DNA of 64,000 nucleotides, from contig NZ_RCHR01000002.1 in assembly GCF_003665065.1 (NCBI RefSeq), positions 620,001-684,000 on the forward strand, written 5' to 3'. Below, piece by piece: positions 8,130 to 16,920 of the stretch. A program made the position numbers and the translations under genes. Origin of the DNA: Oceanobacillus piezotolerans. GTDB lineage: Bacteria; Bacillota; Bacilli; Bacillales; Amphibacillaceae. The notes under the pieces were generated by a model. The model did no database searches, had not been told where the DNA came from, and saw nothing but the letters and a program-made list of their open reading frames with translations. Position 1 is the first letter of the stretch. Every line of letters starts with the position of its first letter.

Positions 8130-9431
8130 TTAGACATTCTTCCCGCTTTCAGGAGAAACGAAACTTTCCCGCCCAGCATACCCATACAATACCGCTAGCA
8201 CAACCCAAAAATATGGACCCACAGCTATCGTACTAATATTGAAATTCGTTTTAATCAAGTAACCGATTACCGTAATTAGCAATCCATATATAAAAATTTG
8301 TCCACTATCATCAGATTTCCCAGCAGCTCGATATCCTTTTTTTATTACGGTAAATAGCAGCATCATATAAACAATAAGTGCCGGAATCCCCATACTGAAT
8401 GCTATCTCCAGATAATCATTATGAGAGTTATCTAACCCTCCCGCTTCCTCACCGCTATAATATAATTGCGAGAACGTGCTTGGACCTGTTCCAACAAGGA
8501 TATTCTCTTTTACGAATGGTAATGTTTTTTTCCAAATCCCCCACCGGCCTGATCCCGCATCCTCTGCTTCCTGATTAGTGACATCTTCGGTAATAATCGA
8601 CTTAATATCAAGTGTAATACTTTCTATTCTATTTGAAATAACGCCGCCTTCCACCACATTCACGATGGAAAAGGCAATCAGCATCGAAGCGAGAATAACT
8701 CCCCACCGCTTCCACAAATATTTCTTAGGCCATACAACAATGGTATAGAGTACCATACAAATTGCAACACTGAGCCAAGCACCACGAGATCCTGAATAAA
8801 ACAAGGCTAAAAACAGGACCAAAATGATGCCCAGATAAACGGTTATACTAGCCTTGTTCCCGGCCATAAGAAGCAATGTAAAGGCAAGAAGAACCATGAT
8901 AACTAAATACGTTCCTAGATGATTGGGATTATCAAATAATCCCCAGCTTTTTTGAAATGGCATCCTCTCATGAAGATTCAACTGCTGTAATATACTATAG
9001 ACCGAGATGATCGTTGCACTCCATACAATAGCAGTGATGATCCGTACAGCATATTTCTGATTCGATTTAATGATGTGATATGTAAAAATAAACATAGACA
9101 AGAAGCCATACCATGAAAGAAGCCCATTATATTCTCTAGGGCTTCCGATAAAGGAAGAGGCAACATCCATTGAAAATATGGTTGATAAAAAAACGAGGCC
9201 AAAGAATAGAAATGCTAATTTCCCACCAGTTGACTCCAATAGGATTTTAGGTGGTACTTGGGAGTGATTACACTTCTTCATATAAATGATCCAGCCTACA
9301 CTAACAAATACGATTAAAAATACTAGTTTATTAACCGTAGTATAATAAACCGTTCCAAACGGGAAAATCAAAAAAGGATAGACAACTGCAAATAGAATAA
9401 GTAACCTATAATAAGTTTCATGTAATGACAT
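8130..9431 (-). CDS. O-antigen ligase / polymerase-like membrane protein (Wzy_C family)
   Basis: 433 residues with ten or more predicted membrane segments and a large external loop between about residues 250 and 330. The family block YSGSRGAWLSV, with its conserved Arg, precedes that loop. Wzy_C proteins join or polymerise polysaccharide on lipid carriers; related proteins also act as teichoic-acid or protein glycosylation ligases and as bicarbonate-transport-like IctB. GAGGAG lies seven bases before the ATG. No other glycosyltransferase genes are adjacent, so the acceptor and donor cannot be named. Probably cotranscribed with the 41-residue ORF that follows. Confidence 0.75.
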   Translation of the reverse strand: MSLHETYYRLLILFAVVYPFLIFPFGTVYYTTVNKLVFLIVFVSVGWIIYMKKCNHSQVPPKILLESTGGKLAFLFFGLVFLSTIFSMDVASSFIGSPREYNGLLSWYGFLSMFIFTYHIIKSNQKYAVRIITAIVWSATIISVYSILQQLNLHERMPFQKSWGLFDNPNHLGTYLVIMVLLAFTLLLMAGNKASITVYLGIILVLFLALFYSGSRGAWLSVAICMVLYTIVVWPKKYLWKRWGVILASMLIAFSIVNVVEGGVISNRIESITLDIKSIITEDVTNQEAEDAGSGRWGIWKKTLPFVKENILVGTGPSTFSQLYYSGEEAGGLDNSHNDYLEIAFSMGIPALIVYMMLLFTVIKKGYRAAGKSDDSGQIFIYGLLITVIGYLIKTNFNISTIAVGPYFWVVLAVLYGYAGRESFVSPESGKNV

Positions 9432-9861
9432 TTCATTCTCCTCTGTGATAGTTAAATCGATCTCTAAGAGTTTTCAAATTGTTTCTATGTTTGCTATCCC
9501 TATCAAAACAAATCGATTCTAGTATCAGCTTTTCAGCTAAAATGATAAACTTTACAAGCTTACAACTTCATTTAGATTCCGAAATTATTATACTAGTAAT
9601 ATCTTAAAAGTTAAACAGCTCTAATTGTTATTTTCATTAATTTTGTTCAATAAGAAAAGATTTTATCTCTTCTTGGCGCAACTTTTATTGTTATCGTTTT
9701 ACTTCTGTCAATCTCTGTGGAACATTAAGCGATTTAGGAGCAACTTCCTCCTCACAAATAATCCTCGATAACCAGGTGCTAGTTATGGACTGGGATGCTA
9801 TAATTAGAATAATTCATACTATTCGAAGCGTTCCAATTTAGATAACAAAGGATGAGGCTAG
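9432..9861. other. Intergenic region between divergent genes
   Basis: 430 bases separating the O-antigen-ligase-like gene (minus) and the LytS-type kinase (plus). The only element I can support is an extended -10 (TGCTATAAT, 9796-9804) about 58 bases before the kinase start, with no convincing -35. A short GGAG/CCTCC hairpin lies near 9738. No open frame looks coding. Confidence 0.5.
9796..9804 (+). promoter_or_regulatory. Extended -10 promoter for the LytS-type kinase
   Basis: TGCTATAAT is a perfect TGn-extended -10 hexamer. Such promoters tolerate a poor -35, as here. The predicted transcript starts near 9811, giving a leader of about 50 bases before the kinase ATG. Confidence 0.5.
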
Positions 9862-11628
9862 ATGTTTAGTTTAGTACCACTAATGATAGAAAAAGTTGGG
9901 ATTATCGTTATTGTGGCCTTTCTGCTTTCACGTATGAAATCATTCCGGCAAATGGTGCAAAAGGAACATAATAAATATGAAAAAATGATGCTCATTTTAC
10001 TTTTTGGAGCATTTGGTTTAATTAGTAATTTCACTGGAATAGAGGTTAATTCCCAAGCGTTTAATCAAACAGACTGGATCACAGAAGTAAATGCTGAGAG
10101 TGCATTAGCGAATACGAGGGTTATGGGGGTAGTGATTGGCGCCTTACTTGGTGGTCCAGTGGTCGGCTTAGGCGCTGGCTTGATTACAGGACTTCATCGT
10201 TACACACTTGGAGGATTTACTGCTTTTTCATGTTCCATTTCTACCATTATAGCAGGACTGGCAGCTGGGTATATAAGCAAAAAGCGGAAGCAGAACGGGA
10301 AAAAGATAACACCGTTACTTGCTGTCGGGATTGGAATGACATTCGAAGCATTGCAGATGCTCATCATCCTTCTAACGGCAAAACCGTTTGCGGATGCTCT
10401 TAATCTTGTGCAAATTATTGCGCTTCCTATGGTCCTAATCAATGGCCTTGGAACTTTATTGTTTATGTTCATTATTGAGGCTATCATGCGGGAGGAAGTT
10501 TCCGTGCGTGCAAACCAAACAAACCTAGCCTTTCGAATTGCTGATCGAACACTTCCCTATTTCCGACAAGGATTAAACGCACATTCGTGCAAAGAAATAG
10601 CTGCGATTATATTAAAGCTGACAGATGCCGATGCGGTGGCTATAACAGATGATCAAAAAGTGCTTGCTCATGCAGGTGCCGCTTCTGATCACCATGTTCC
10701 GATGGCAGATCTTATTACAGGTATGACTAGAAAAACAATTGAAAGAAAAAAAATATCCGTGGCGAGAACAAAAGCAGAAATCTTTTGTTCTCATCACCAT
10801 TGCCCATTGGAAGCCGCAATAGTGATTCCATTAAAAGTAAAGAATCATGTCGTCGGTACTTTAAAAATATATTTTACAGATCCTGAGAAATTAGATAATG
10901 TCCAACAGCAATTAGCAGAAGGTCTTGCTAATCTATTTTCTACCCAGTTGGAGCTTGCTGAAGCAGAGCATCAGGCGAAGCTGTTAAAGGATGCAGAAAT
11001 AAAAGCATTACAAGCACAAATTCATCCACATTTCTTATTTAATAGTATTAACACAATTTCTGCTCTCTGCCGAACTGATGCGAACAAAGCTCGTAAACTG
11101 CTGTTAGAATTTAGTTCGTTTATTCGAGGCAACCTTCAAGGAGCAAAGCAAATGCTAATCCCTTTAGAGAAGGAACTAAAGAATGTTACAGCCTACATCT
11201 CATTGGAGCAAACCCGGTTTCCAAACAAGTACGATATTATTTTTGACATCGAGCCAAATCTTGAAAAAGTATACATTCCGCCATTTACTTTGCAGCCTTT
11301 AGTGGAAAATGCCATCCATTATGGATTTCCACGAAGTAAGTCCAAAGGAGAAATAAGAATAGAAATTCACTCGCAGGATAATTATTTGCAAATTATAGTT
11401 CATGACAATGGGATAGGGATTTCTGAAGATAGAATGAAGGAATTAGGCAAACAAGTCGTAACGTCAACTAAAGGAAATGGTACCGCCATTTTTAATATTA
11501 GCGAGCGTCTGAAAGGCATTTATAGCGGCCAAGCAAATTTAACGATTAAGAGTAAAGCAGATATTGGAACGACCGTCCATATCTCCCTTCCACTCTATCA
11601 TAAAAGGGGGGATCAACAAGTTGTTTAG
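9862..11628 (+). CDS. LytS/BtsS-type sensor histidine kinase
   Basis: Membrane sensor of 588 residues. Residues 1-205 hold the multi-span 5TM-LYT sensor domain (LGGPVVGLGAGLITGLHRY is characteristic). A GAF-like domain covers about 230-370. The LytS-type phosphoacceptor block HPHFLFNSINTISAL is near residue 390, and the ATPase blocks ENAIHYGF and DNGIGIS follow. Its stop overlaps the TTG start of the response regulator by eight bases, so the two are translationally coupled. The next gene is CstA. In E. coli BtsSR (sensing pyruvate) controls the CstA-family transporter BtsT, and B. subtilis LytST controls a pyruvate facilitator, so pyruvate sensing is the likely role. Confidence 0.88.
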   Translation: MFSLVPLMIEKVGIIVIVAFLLSRMKSFRQMVQKEHNKYEKMMLILLFGAFGLISNFTGIEVNSQAFNQTDWITEVNAESALANTRVMGVVIGALLGGPVVGLGAGLITGLHRYTLGGFTAFSCSISTIIAGLAAGYISKKRKQNGKKITPLLAVGIGMTFEALQMLIILLTAKPFADALNLVQIIALPMVLINGLGTLLFMFIIEAIMREEVSVRANQTNLAFRIADRTLPYFRQGLNAHSCKEIAAIILKLTDADAVAITDDQKVLAHAGAASDHHVPMADLITGMTRKTIERKKISVARTKAEIFCSHHHCPLEAAIVIPLKVKNHVVGTLKIYFTDPEKLDNVQQQLAEGLANLFSTQLELAEAEHQAKLLKDAEIKALQAQIHPHFLFNSINTISALCRTDANKARKLLLEFSSFIRGNLQGAKQMLIPLEKELKNVTAYISLEQTRFPNKYDIIFDIEPNLEKVYIPPFTLQPLVENAIHYGFPRSKSKGEIRIEIHSQDNYLQIIVHDNGIGISEDRMKELGKQVVTSTKGNGTAIFNISERLKGIYSGQANLTIKSKADIGTTVHISLPLYHKRGDQQVV

Positions 11629-12355
11629 AGCCTATATCGTCGATGATGAACCATTAGCACGTGATGAGTTAAAATACCTGCTTGTTCGAAGCAAGAGGGT
11701 AGAAATATTAGGGGAAAGTGACAATGTTCAGGATGCAATTACAGAAATTACTGAAATGAAACCTGACGTTGTCTTTCTCGATATTGAACTGTCTGAAGAT
11801 AATGGGCTAAGCTTAGCAAAGGAATTAGAAACCATGGATTCAACACCTGCTATTGTGTTTGCCACTGCCTATGATGAATATGCACTTCAGGCTTTTGAGC
11901 TTAATGCAGTCGATTATATTTTAAAACCCTTTGATGAAGAACGAGTTCATAAGACATTGGAAAAAACAGAGAAAATGGTGGGCACCAATAAGCACATTAC
12001 TATTCCTCCATTATTAAATGGTGATCGCAACGGAAAAATCCCAGTCCTTGTAGGTGATAGAATTATTCTGTTAGCCCAGGCAGACATCCTATATTTAGAA
12101 TCTAATAATGGGAAATGCATCATTAAGACAATAGAGCAGGAATACAAAGTGAATGAAGCACTGGTCGTTTTGGAAAAGAAATTAAGCAATATTCCATTAC
12201 TGCGCGTTCATCGCAGCTATGTCGTGAACTTGGATTATATTGCAGAAATAGAGCCTTGGTTTAACTCTACCTATAATTTAATCATGAAGGACAGCTCCAA
12301 GGTTCCGGTTAGCCGGACCTATGTAAAGCAATTAAAGCAGATTATCGGTATCTGA
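11621..12355 (+). CDS. LytTR-family response regulator
   Basis: About 244 residues. An N-terminal receiver domain has the acidic pair in IVDDEPLARDE, the phosphoacceptor Asp in VVFLDIELSED (about residue 54) and the conserved Lys in ILKPFDEE. The C-terminal LytTR DNA-binding domain contains LLRVHRSYVVNLDYI. The start is placed at the TTG at 11621, since GGGGGG lies nine bases upstream and the product then begins LFRAYIVDDEP; longer versions run into the kinase gene. It overlaps the kinase stop. The expected target is the cstA gene 177 bases downstream, where direct repeats with 21-bp spacing are found. Confidence 0.88.
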   Translation: MFRAYIVDDEPLARDELKYLLVRSKRVEILGESDNVQDAITEITEMKPDVVFLDIELSEDNGLSLAKELETMDSTPAIVFATAYDEYALQAFELNAVDYILKPFDEERVHKTLEKTEKMVGTNKHITIPPLLNGDRNGKIPVLVGDRIILLAQADILYLESNNGKCIIKTIEQEYKVNEALVVLEKKLSNIPLLRVHRSYVVNLDYIAEIEPWFNSTYNLIMKDSSKVPVSRTYVKQLKQIIGI

Positions 12356-12406
12356 AAAAACATACCAATCCGTAAATCCAGACCGAATTGAATAATTTTA
12401 TGTTTT

Positions 12407-12497
12407 TTGCAATTCATCTGTCAATTCTTGCAATTCAACTTTCCAATTATGTATTCTGCCTTGAAAACATCCATTATGCATTTTCATTCTTTATAAT
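12407..12497 (+). promoter_or_regulatory. Candidate LytTR operator (two direct repeats, 21-bp period) and cstA -10
   Basis: TTGCAATTCATCT at 12407 is repeated as TTGCAATTCAACT at 12428, exactly 21 bp apart. LytTR regulators such as AgrA bind two short direct repeats in this phase. A perfect TATAAT lies at 12492-12497 with no good -35 at the right distance, as expected for an activated promoter. Assignment to the adjacent regulator is inference. Confidence 0.5.
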
Positions 12498-12532
12498 AAT
12501 CCTTATATAGTTTTACAAAGGAGGAAGAAGGA

Positions 12533-14338
12533 ATGAATGCGATTACAATAGTGATAGCATCAGCATGTATTCTTTTGATCGTCTATCGTCTATATGGCAC
12601 ATTTATGGCAGCTAAGGTATTAAGACTGGATGAAACAAAGCCAACTCCTGCTCATAAATTAGATGACGGTCAAGACTACGTACCTACCAATAAATGGGTT
12701 GTATTCGGTCATCATTTTGCAGCCATCGCTGCTGCTGGACCATTGGTTGGTCCTGTATTGGCAGCTCAATTTGGCTATTTGCCAGGTCTGCTTTGGTTAT
12801 TAATCGGGGCAGTAATTGGGGGAGCTGTTCATGATATGGTTGTGCTTTTTGCATCGATGCGAAGAGATGGAAAGTCTCTCTCTGAGATTGCAAAAGAAGA
12901 ATTAGGACCTGTCGCGGGTTTCTGTACAGGATTAGCCATGCTTTTTATTATTACGATTACAATGGCAGGTCTTTCATTAGTTGTGTTAGGGGCACTTGAA
13001 AGAAACCCTTGGGGAACGTTCGCAGTTGGAATCACGATTCCTATTGCAATCGGTGTTGGAATCTATCATAAACTTACTGGCAATTTAAAAGTTGCCACCA
13101 TTGTCGGTTTTGCACTTATTATGGGAGCTATTCTTTGGGGTCCAAACATTCAAGGCACAGCGCTTGGTGACTTTTTAACACTTGAAAAAAGCACACTTGC
13201 TATCGCTCTGCCTGTCTATGCATTCTTTGCCGCAGCATTACCAGTTTGGCTGCTCTTGGCGCCACGTGACTACTTAAGTACATTTATGAAAATAGGCGTA
13301 TTTGCTGCTTTAATTATTGGGGTATTTATTGTAAATCCTACTGTTCAATTCCCTGCTTTCACAGAGTTTGTAAATGGCGGTGGTCCGGTTATCGCAGGTC
13401 CAGTGTGGCCGTTCATTTCCATTACCATTGCCTGTGGAGCAATCTCTGGCTTTCACGCATTTGTTGGATCTGGTACAACTCCTAAGATGATCAACCGCTG
13501 GGGTGATATTAAAGGAGTTGGGTTTGGAGCGATGCTTGTTGAGTGTTTAGTAGCTGTCATGGCTTTAATTGCAGCTGTAACATTACAACCAGGAGATTAC
13601 TTTGCGATCAACTCTTCGCCTGAAACTTACGCAACATTGGGCATGGAAACCGTCCATCTTGCAGAATTAAGTGAAGATGTTGGTATGGACCTTGAAGGCC
13701 GAACAGGTGGAGCGGTTACACTTGCTGTTGGGATGACCCACATCTTTACTAGTGTTCCATTCTTTGAAACAATGGCATCTTATTTCTATCAATTCGTTAT
13801 ATTATTTGAGGCTGTCTTTATCCTAACTGCCATTGATGCAGGAACAAGGGTCGCCCGCTACCTCATCCAGGATTTCTTTGGCGGCTTTATCAAGCCATTA
13901 AGAAATACAAAATCGGTTGGGGCGAATATAATTGCCAGTGCGCTGGCCTGCTTGGGCTGGGGATACTTACTCTACTCTGGTGATATAAGTTCCGTTTGGG
14001 CCTTATTCGGAGTATCTAACCAATTAATGGCTGCAATTGGTCTGATTATTGGTGCGACAGTGATATTAAAAATCGCCCACAAGCGTTGGTATATGCTAAC
14101 ATGTCTCGTTCCACTTGCATACCTTTTTGTAACCGTAAACGTGGCAGGATACTGGATGGTTAAAAACGTTTACTTCAATTCAGAAGCTGCTGGTTATAAT
14201 ATATTAAACGGTGTTCTTTCTATTATTATGCTGGTACTTGGACTAGTGATTCTAATGACCTCTATTAAGAAATGGTCAGAACTATGGAAAATTCCTCAGC
14301 ATGTGTTAGTTGAACGATCAAAAAATGAAGTAGCGTAG
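12533..14338 (+). CDS. cstA: CstA family carbon-starvation / pyruvate transporter
   Basis: Integral membrane protein of 601 residues with the CstA family layout: N-terminal span followed by DDGQDYVPTNKWVVFGHHFAAIAAAGPLVGP, then repeated hydrophobic segments, and FHAFVGSGTTPKMI in the middle. Family members (CstA, BtsT/YjiY) are proton-coupled pyruvate uptake systems and may also take peptides. Length is intermediate between the short Bacillus and long E. coli forms. GGAGGAAGAAGG precedes the ATG. It sits directly downstream of a LytS/LytT pair, which probably activates it in response to pyruvate. A strong terminator follows. Confidence 0.9.
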   Translation: MNAITIVIASACILLIVYRLYGTFMAAKVLRLDETKPTPAHKLDDGQDYVPTNKWVVFGHHFAAIAAAGPLVGPVLAAQFGYLPGLLWLLIGAVIGGAVHDMVVLFASMRRDGKSLSEIAKEELGPVAGFCTGLAMLFIITITMAGLSLVVLGALERNPWGTFAVGITIPIAIGVGIYHKLTGNLKVATIVGFALIMGAILWGPNIQGTALGDFLTLEKSTLAIALPVYAFFAAALPVWLLLAPRDYLSTFMKIGVFAALIIGVFIVNPTVQFPAFTEFVNGGGPVIAGPVWPFISITIACGAISGFHAFVGSGTTPKMINRWGDIKGVGFGAMLVECLVAVMALIAAVTLQPGDYFAINSSPETYATLGMETVHLAELSEDVGMDLEGRTGGAVTLAVGMTHIFTSVPFFETMASYFYQFVILFEAVFILTAIDAGTRVARYLIQDFFGGFIKPLRNTKSVGANIIASALACLGWGYLLYSGDISSVWALFGVSNQLMAAIGLIIGATVILKIAHKRWYMLTCLVPLAYLFVTVNVAGYWMVKNVYFNSEAAGYNILNGVLSIIMLVLGLVILMTSIKKWSELWKIPQHVLVERSKNEVA

Positions 14339-14382
14339 AACAAACAGCACTCATTCTTATGAATGGGTGCTGTTTGTTTGGT
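14339..14382 (+). terminator. Terminator of cstA
   Basis: An 18-base arm AACAAACAGCACTCATTC pairs with GAATGGGTGCTGTTTGTT across a TTAT loop with one mismatch, starting at the first base after the stop codon and followed by a T-rich stretch. Confidence 0.85.
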
Positions 14383-14666
14383 TAAGTTTGATTGAAACTA
14401 TTGATTAAATTCGCCTTCATCTATTGCCATCCTAAAACAAAGTCACTCTTGCAGTTCCTCTTACATAACTTAACATCCGCTTCATATAGATTTAATATGA
14501 ACAGCTTATAATAGACATTGAGCCCTGTTTCCCCTCTATGACGGATGGTTCCACACCAAGTAAACTTCAGAAAAAACATCTTCAAGATCTTCATCTGCGG
14601 TTCCCTATAACCCCATCATGATTCCATGATGTTTTTATAAATAAAGATCTAAAGGGAGATGAAAAG
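14383..14666. other. Intergenic region before the lipase gene
   Basis: Besides a small CATCATG/CATGATG palindrome at about 14613-14631 and the lipase ribosome site AAAGGGAG (about 14650), nothing is recognised. No credible open frame is present. Confidence 0.4.
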
Positions 14667-16256
14667 ATGAAAGTTTTTCAACGCGCAGCTTCTCTAGTTT
14701 TAGCTATTATTTTTACAGTAGCACTTTATCCCGCACCATTCGTTTCTGCAGAAGAAGTACCATCACCTCCTACGTTAATCACATCAAAATCACCAGTGTT
14801 TTCTACAATGGGAAAAGTGGATAATGGAAATGAGGAAACACCAGGAGAGTGGTACGCTGGGGAGACACCTGGCAATCTTAATCCTCATGCTCCTGTGCTG
14901 CTATTTGTCCCTGGTCTTAATAGTACTGCACAAGTATTCTGGGAAAATAACGATCTTTATCAAACTGCCTATAATGCTGGCTATCAAACTGCTTTTGTCC
15001 AGCTATATGATGCTGGTGGGCAAAATGCGGATATGTGGAATAACGGACAATTATTAGCCAGCAAAATCCGAGAAATCTCCAATTATTTTGGTGGTAAGGA
15101 CATTACCATTGTTGCACATAGCAAAGGTGGTGTAGATTCCCAAACTGCCTTGACCTACTATGGTGTTTCCTCTTACGTTGATAACATTATTACCTTATCC
15201 AGTCCGCACCACGGCTCTCAGCTGGCTGACTTAGCATACAGTTCCTGGGCTAGTTGGCTCGCTGATTTAATCGGCGCTCAAGGAGAAGGTACTGCTGCCA
15301 TGCAGATGGCTTATATGGAAAATTTCCGCATGCAAACTGACAGTCATCCGAACGCCTATCTCAATGACTATTTCACACTTGGAGGGACCGAATGGGGTGC
15401 TGCATTCTCTTCCAATTGGTTTGGCGGCATGTATTTATCCTCCTATGGACCAAATGATGGAGTGGTCACTGCAGCAAGCAGCAACCTGCCAGGAGGCCAC
15501 GAATTGGCGATTGGTGCTTGGGATCACTCCACTGTTCGAACAGGATTGACCTTCCCAGTCTTTGCAGGCTACTTAGCAGGTGATAATCTTGTAAGCAAAG
15601 CTTCCATTACAAGCGCAGCAATTGAAGAAATAACACCACCTCAAACCAATCGTTATGTAACAGGCGGCCCTATAGCAGGAAAAGAAGTGCTTGCAGTGGA
15701 TGTGGAGGAAGATGTGCAAACAATTACCATTAATCTATTAACTGCTGAAAAGCTAGCAAACTTTAAAGTTATCGATCCATCCGGTAAACCGGCTAAGAAA
15801 GATGTAGTAATTACTCCATTAGAAGAGGGTGTATTTAAAGGCGCTGTTAGCTATTCGGTTTCTATCGATTCTCCTGATGAAGGGGAATGGAGCATCGAAA
15901 TGCAATCTTCCTCAGGAGAAAATGCATATCTTGCAATCACTGACTTTGACACGGAACCTTATCTGGAAGAAGATAACATAGCTTCTACACAAGGGATACA
16001 AGAACAGACCTACCAACTGAAACTTGATGATGAAAAACTTGACGTTAACAGTTTGTCTGCTACCTATCATGTTACAGAATCTGGTAAACCTCAAACGGAA
16101 AAGCGTTGGACGGTAGGCGGTAAATCTAACCTTTCACAGCGCTTGGAATTAAAGAATAAAAATAAAGTCTATAATATTACTATCGATATTCAAGGTAAAA
16201 CAAAGGAAGGAAATCCTTTTAATCGGACGATTGTGGATTCCGTTTATGCGAAGTAA
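14667..16256 (+). CDS. Secreted lipase/esterase (alpha/beta hydrolase)
   Basis: 529-residue exported hydrolase. A Sec signal peptide with likely cleavage after VSA at residue 28 is followed by a hydrolase domain with oxyanion region LLFVPGLNST (residues 78-87). The nucleophile elbow is AHSKGG with Ser152. A probable acid is in PNDGVV and the His is in WDHSTV. The pattern resembles triacylglycerol lipases that use a GHSxG or AHSxG box. Residues after about 330 form a beta-rich C-terminal region of unknown role, perhaps for substrate or surface binding. Own ribosome site and own terminator; likely monocistronic. Lipid or polyester substrate cannot be told apart. Confidence 0.8.
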   Translation: MKVFQRAASLVLAIIFTVALYPAPFVSAEEVPSPPTLITSKSPVFSTMGKVDNGNEETPGEWYAGETPGNLNPHAPVLLFVPGLNSTAQVFWENNDLYQTAYNAGYQTAFVQLYDAGGQNADMWNNGQLLASKIREISNYFGGKDITIVAHSKGGVDSQTALTYYGVSSYVDNIITLSSPHHGSQLADLAYSSWASWLADLIGAQGEGTAAMQMAYMENFRMQTDSHPNAYLNDYFTLGGTEWGAAFSSNWFGGMYLSSYGPNDGVVTAASSNLPGGHELAIGAWDHSTVRTGLTFPVFAGYLAGDNLVSKASITSAAIEEITPPQTNRYVTGGPIAGKEVLAVDVEEDVQTITINLLTAEKLANFKVIDPSGKPAKKDVVITPLEEGVFKGAVSYSVSIDSPDEGEWSIEMQSSSGENAYLAITDFDTEPYLEEDNIASTQGIQEQTYQLKLDDEKLDVNSLSATYHVTESGKPQTEKRWTVGGKSNLSQRLELKNKNKVYNITIDIQGKTKEGNPFNRTIVDSVYAK

Positions 16257-16267
16257 CTCTTACATTG

Positions 16268-16304
16268 GAATCAGAGCAAATGGCTCTGATTCTTTTCTTT
16301 TTTC
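16268..16304 (+). terminator. Terminator of the lipase gene
   Basis: Perfect 10-bp stem GAATCAGAGC/GCTCTGATTC with a 5-nt loop, followed by TTTTCTTTTTT. Confidence 0.92.
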
Positions 16305-16326
16305 AGTGATGGGAGCGTTTCCTCCT

Positions 16327-16716
16327 GGTTATCTTAACTGGTCACTCAGTAAGCTTATGAACGACCTTTGCTTACAGATTTCTCTCAGTTGGTCACTCAT
16401 TGGACTTATGAACGACCTTTTGCTTGCAGATTTCTCTCATTTGATCACTCATTGGGCTTATGAACGCCTTTTGCTTGCAGATTTCTCTCGTTTGGTCACT
16501 CATTAGGCTTATGAACGACCTTTTGCTTGCAGATTTCTCTCGTTTGGTCACTCAATAGGCTTATGAACGACCTTTTGCTTGCAGATTTCTCTCATTTGGT
16601 CACTCATTGGACTTATGAACGACCTTTTGCTTGCAGATTTCTCTCGTTTGGTCACTCATTGGGCTTATGAACCACCTTTTGCTTGCAGATTTCTCTCATT
16701 TGGTCCTCATCATGAC
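16327..16716 (-). repeat. 52-bp tandem repeat array A (seven units plus partial)
   Basis: Seven near-identical units start at 16355, 16406, 16458, 16509, 16561, 16613 and 16665 (period 52, twice 51), after a decayed partial unit. Each holds a palindrome GGTCACTCAT, 7 nt, ATGAACGACC and a 25-bp linker reading TTTTGCTTGCAG then ATTTCTCTCGTTT. Read on the minus strand the unit matches arrays C and D. The period is not a multiple of three and open frames through it are artefacts. It lies after the lipase terminator and before the ureohydrolase promoter. Confidence 0.95.
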
Positions 16717-16833
16717 AATGGGCTACCGTATTTTCTACAATCTCTCTCCTCTAGCCACTACCAAACATAAAATTAACCTTTTTATAATAGATAGGTATTA
16801 TTATCTGTTTTTTGATTTTTCTTAAAGGAATGT

Positions 16834-16862
16834 TTGACTTTTTGTAAAAGCATAAGTAAAAT
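16834..16862 (+). promoter_or_regulatory. SigA-type promoter of the ureohydrolase gene
   Basis: TTGACT (16834-16839), 17-bp spacer, TAAAAT (16857-16862), about 58 bases before the ATG. Good match to TTGACA/TATAAT with ideal spacing. Confidence 0.65.
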
Positions 16863-16920
16863 TTAAAAATAAAATTAAGATTATATATTCTAAAAACTCA
16901 TTTATTAAGGAGATGAATGT

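Noticed and set aside
16231..16825. Open frames through array A reading repeated LLLADFSRLVTHWAYE-like peptides
   Set aside because: They are translations of the 52-bp repeat, whose period is not a multiple of three; no ribosome sites, and they drift between frames.
16735..16920. Guanidine riboswitch upstream of the ureohydrolase
   Set aside because: No ykkC-like core or paired ACGG loops could be found; only a SigA promoter is present.
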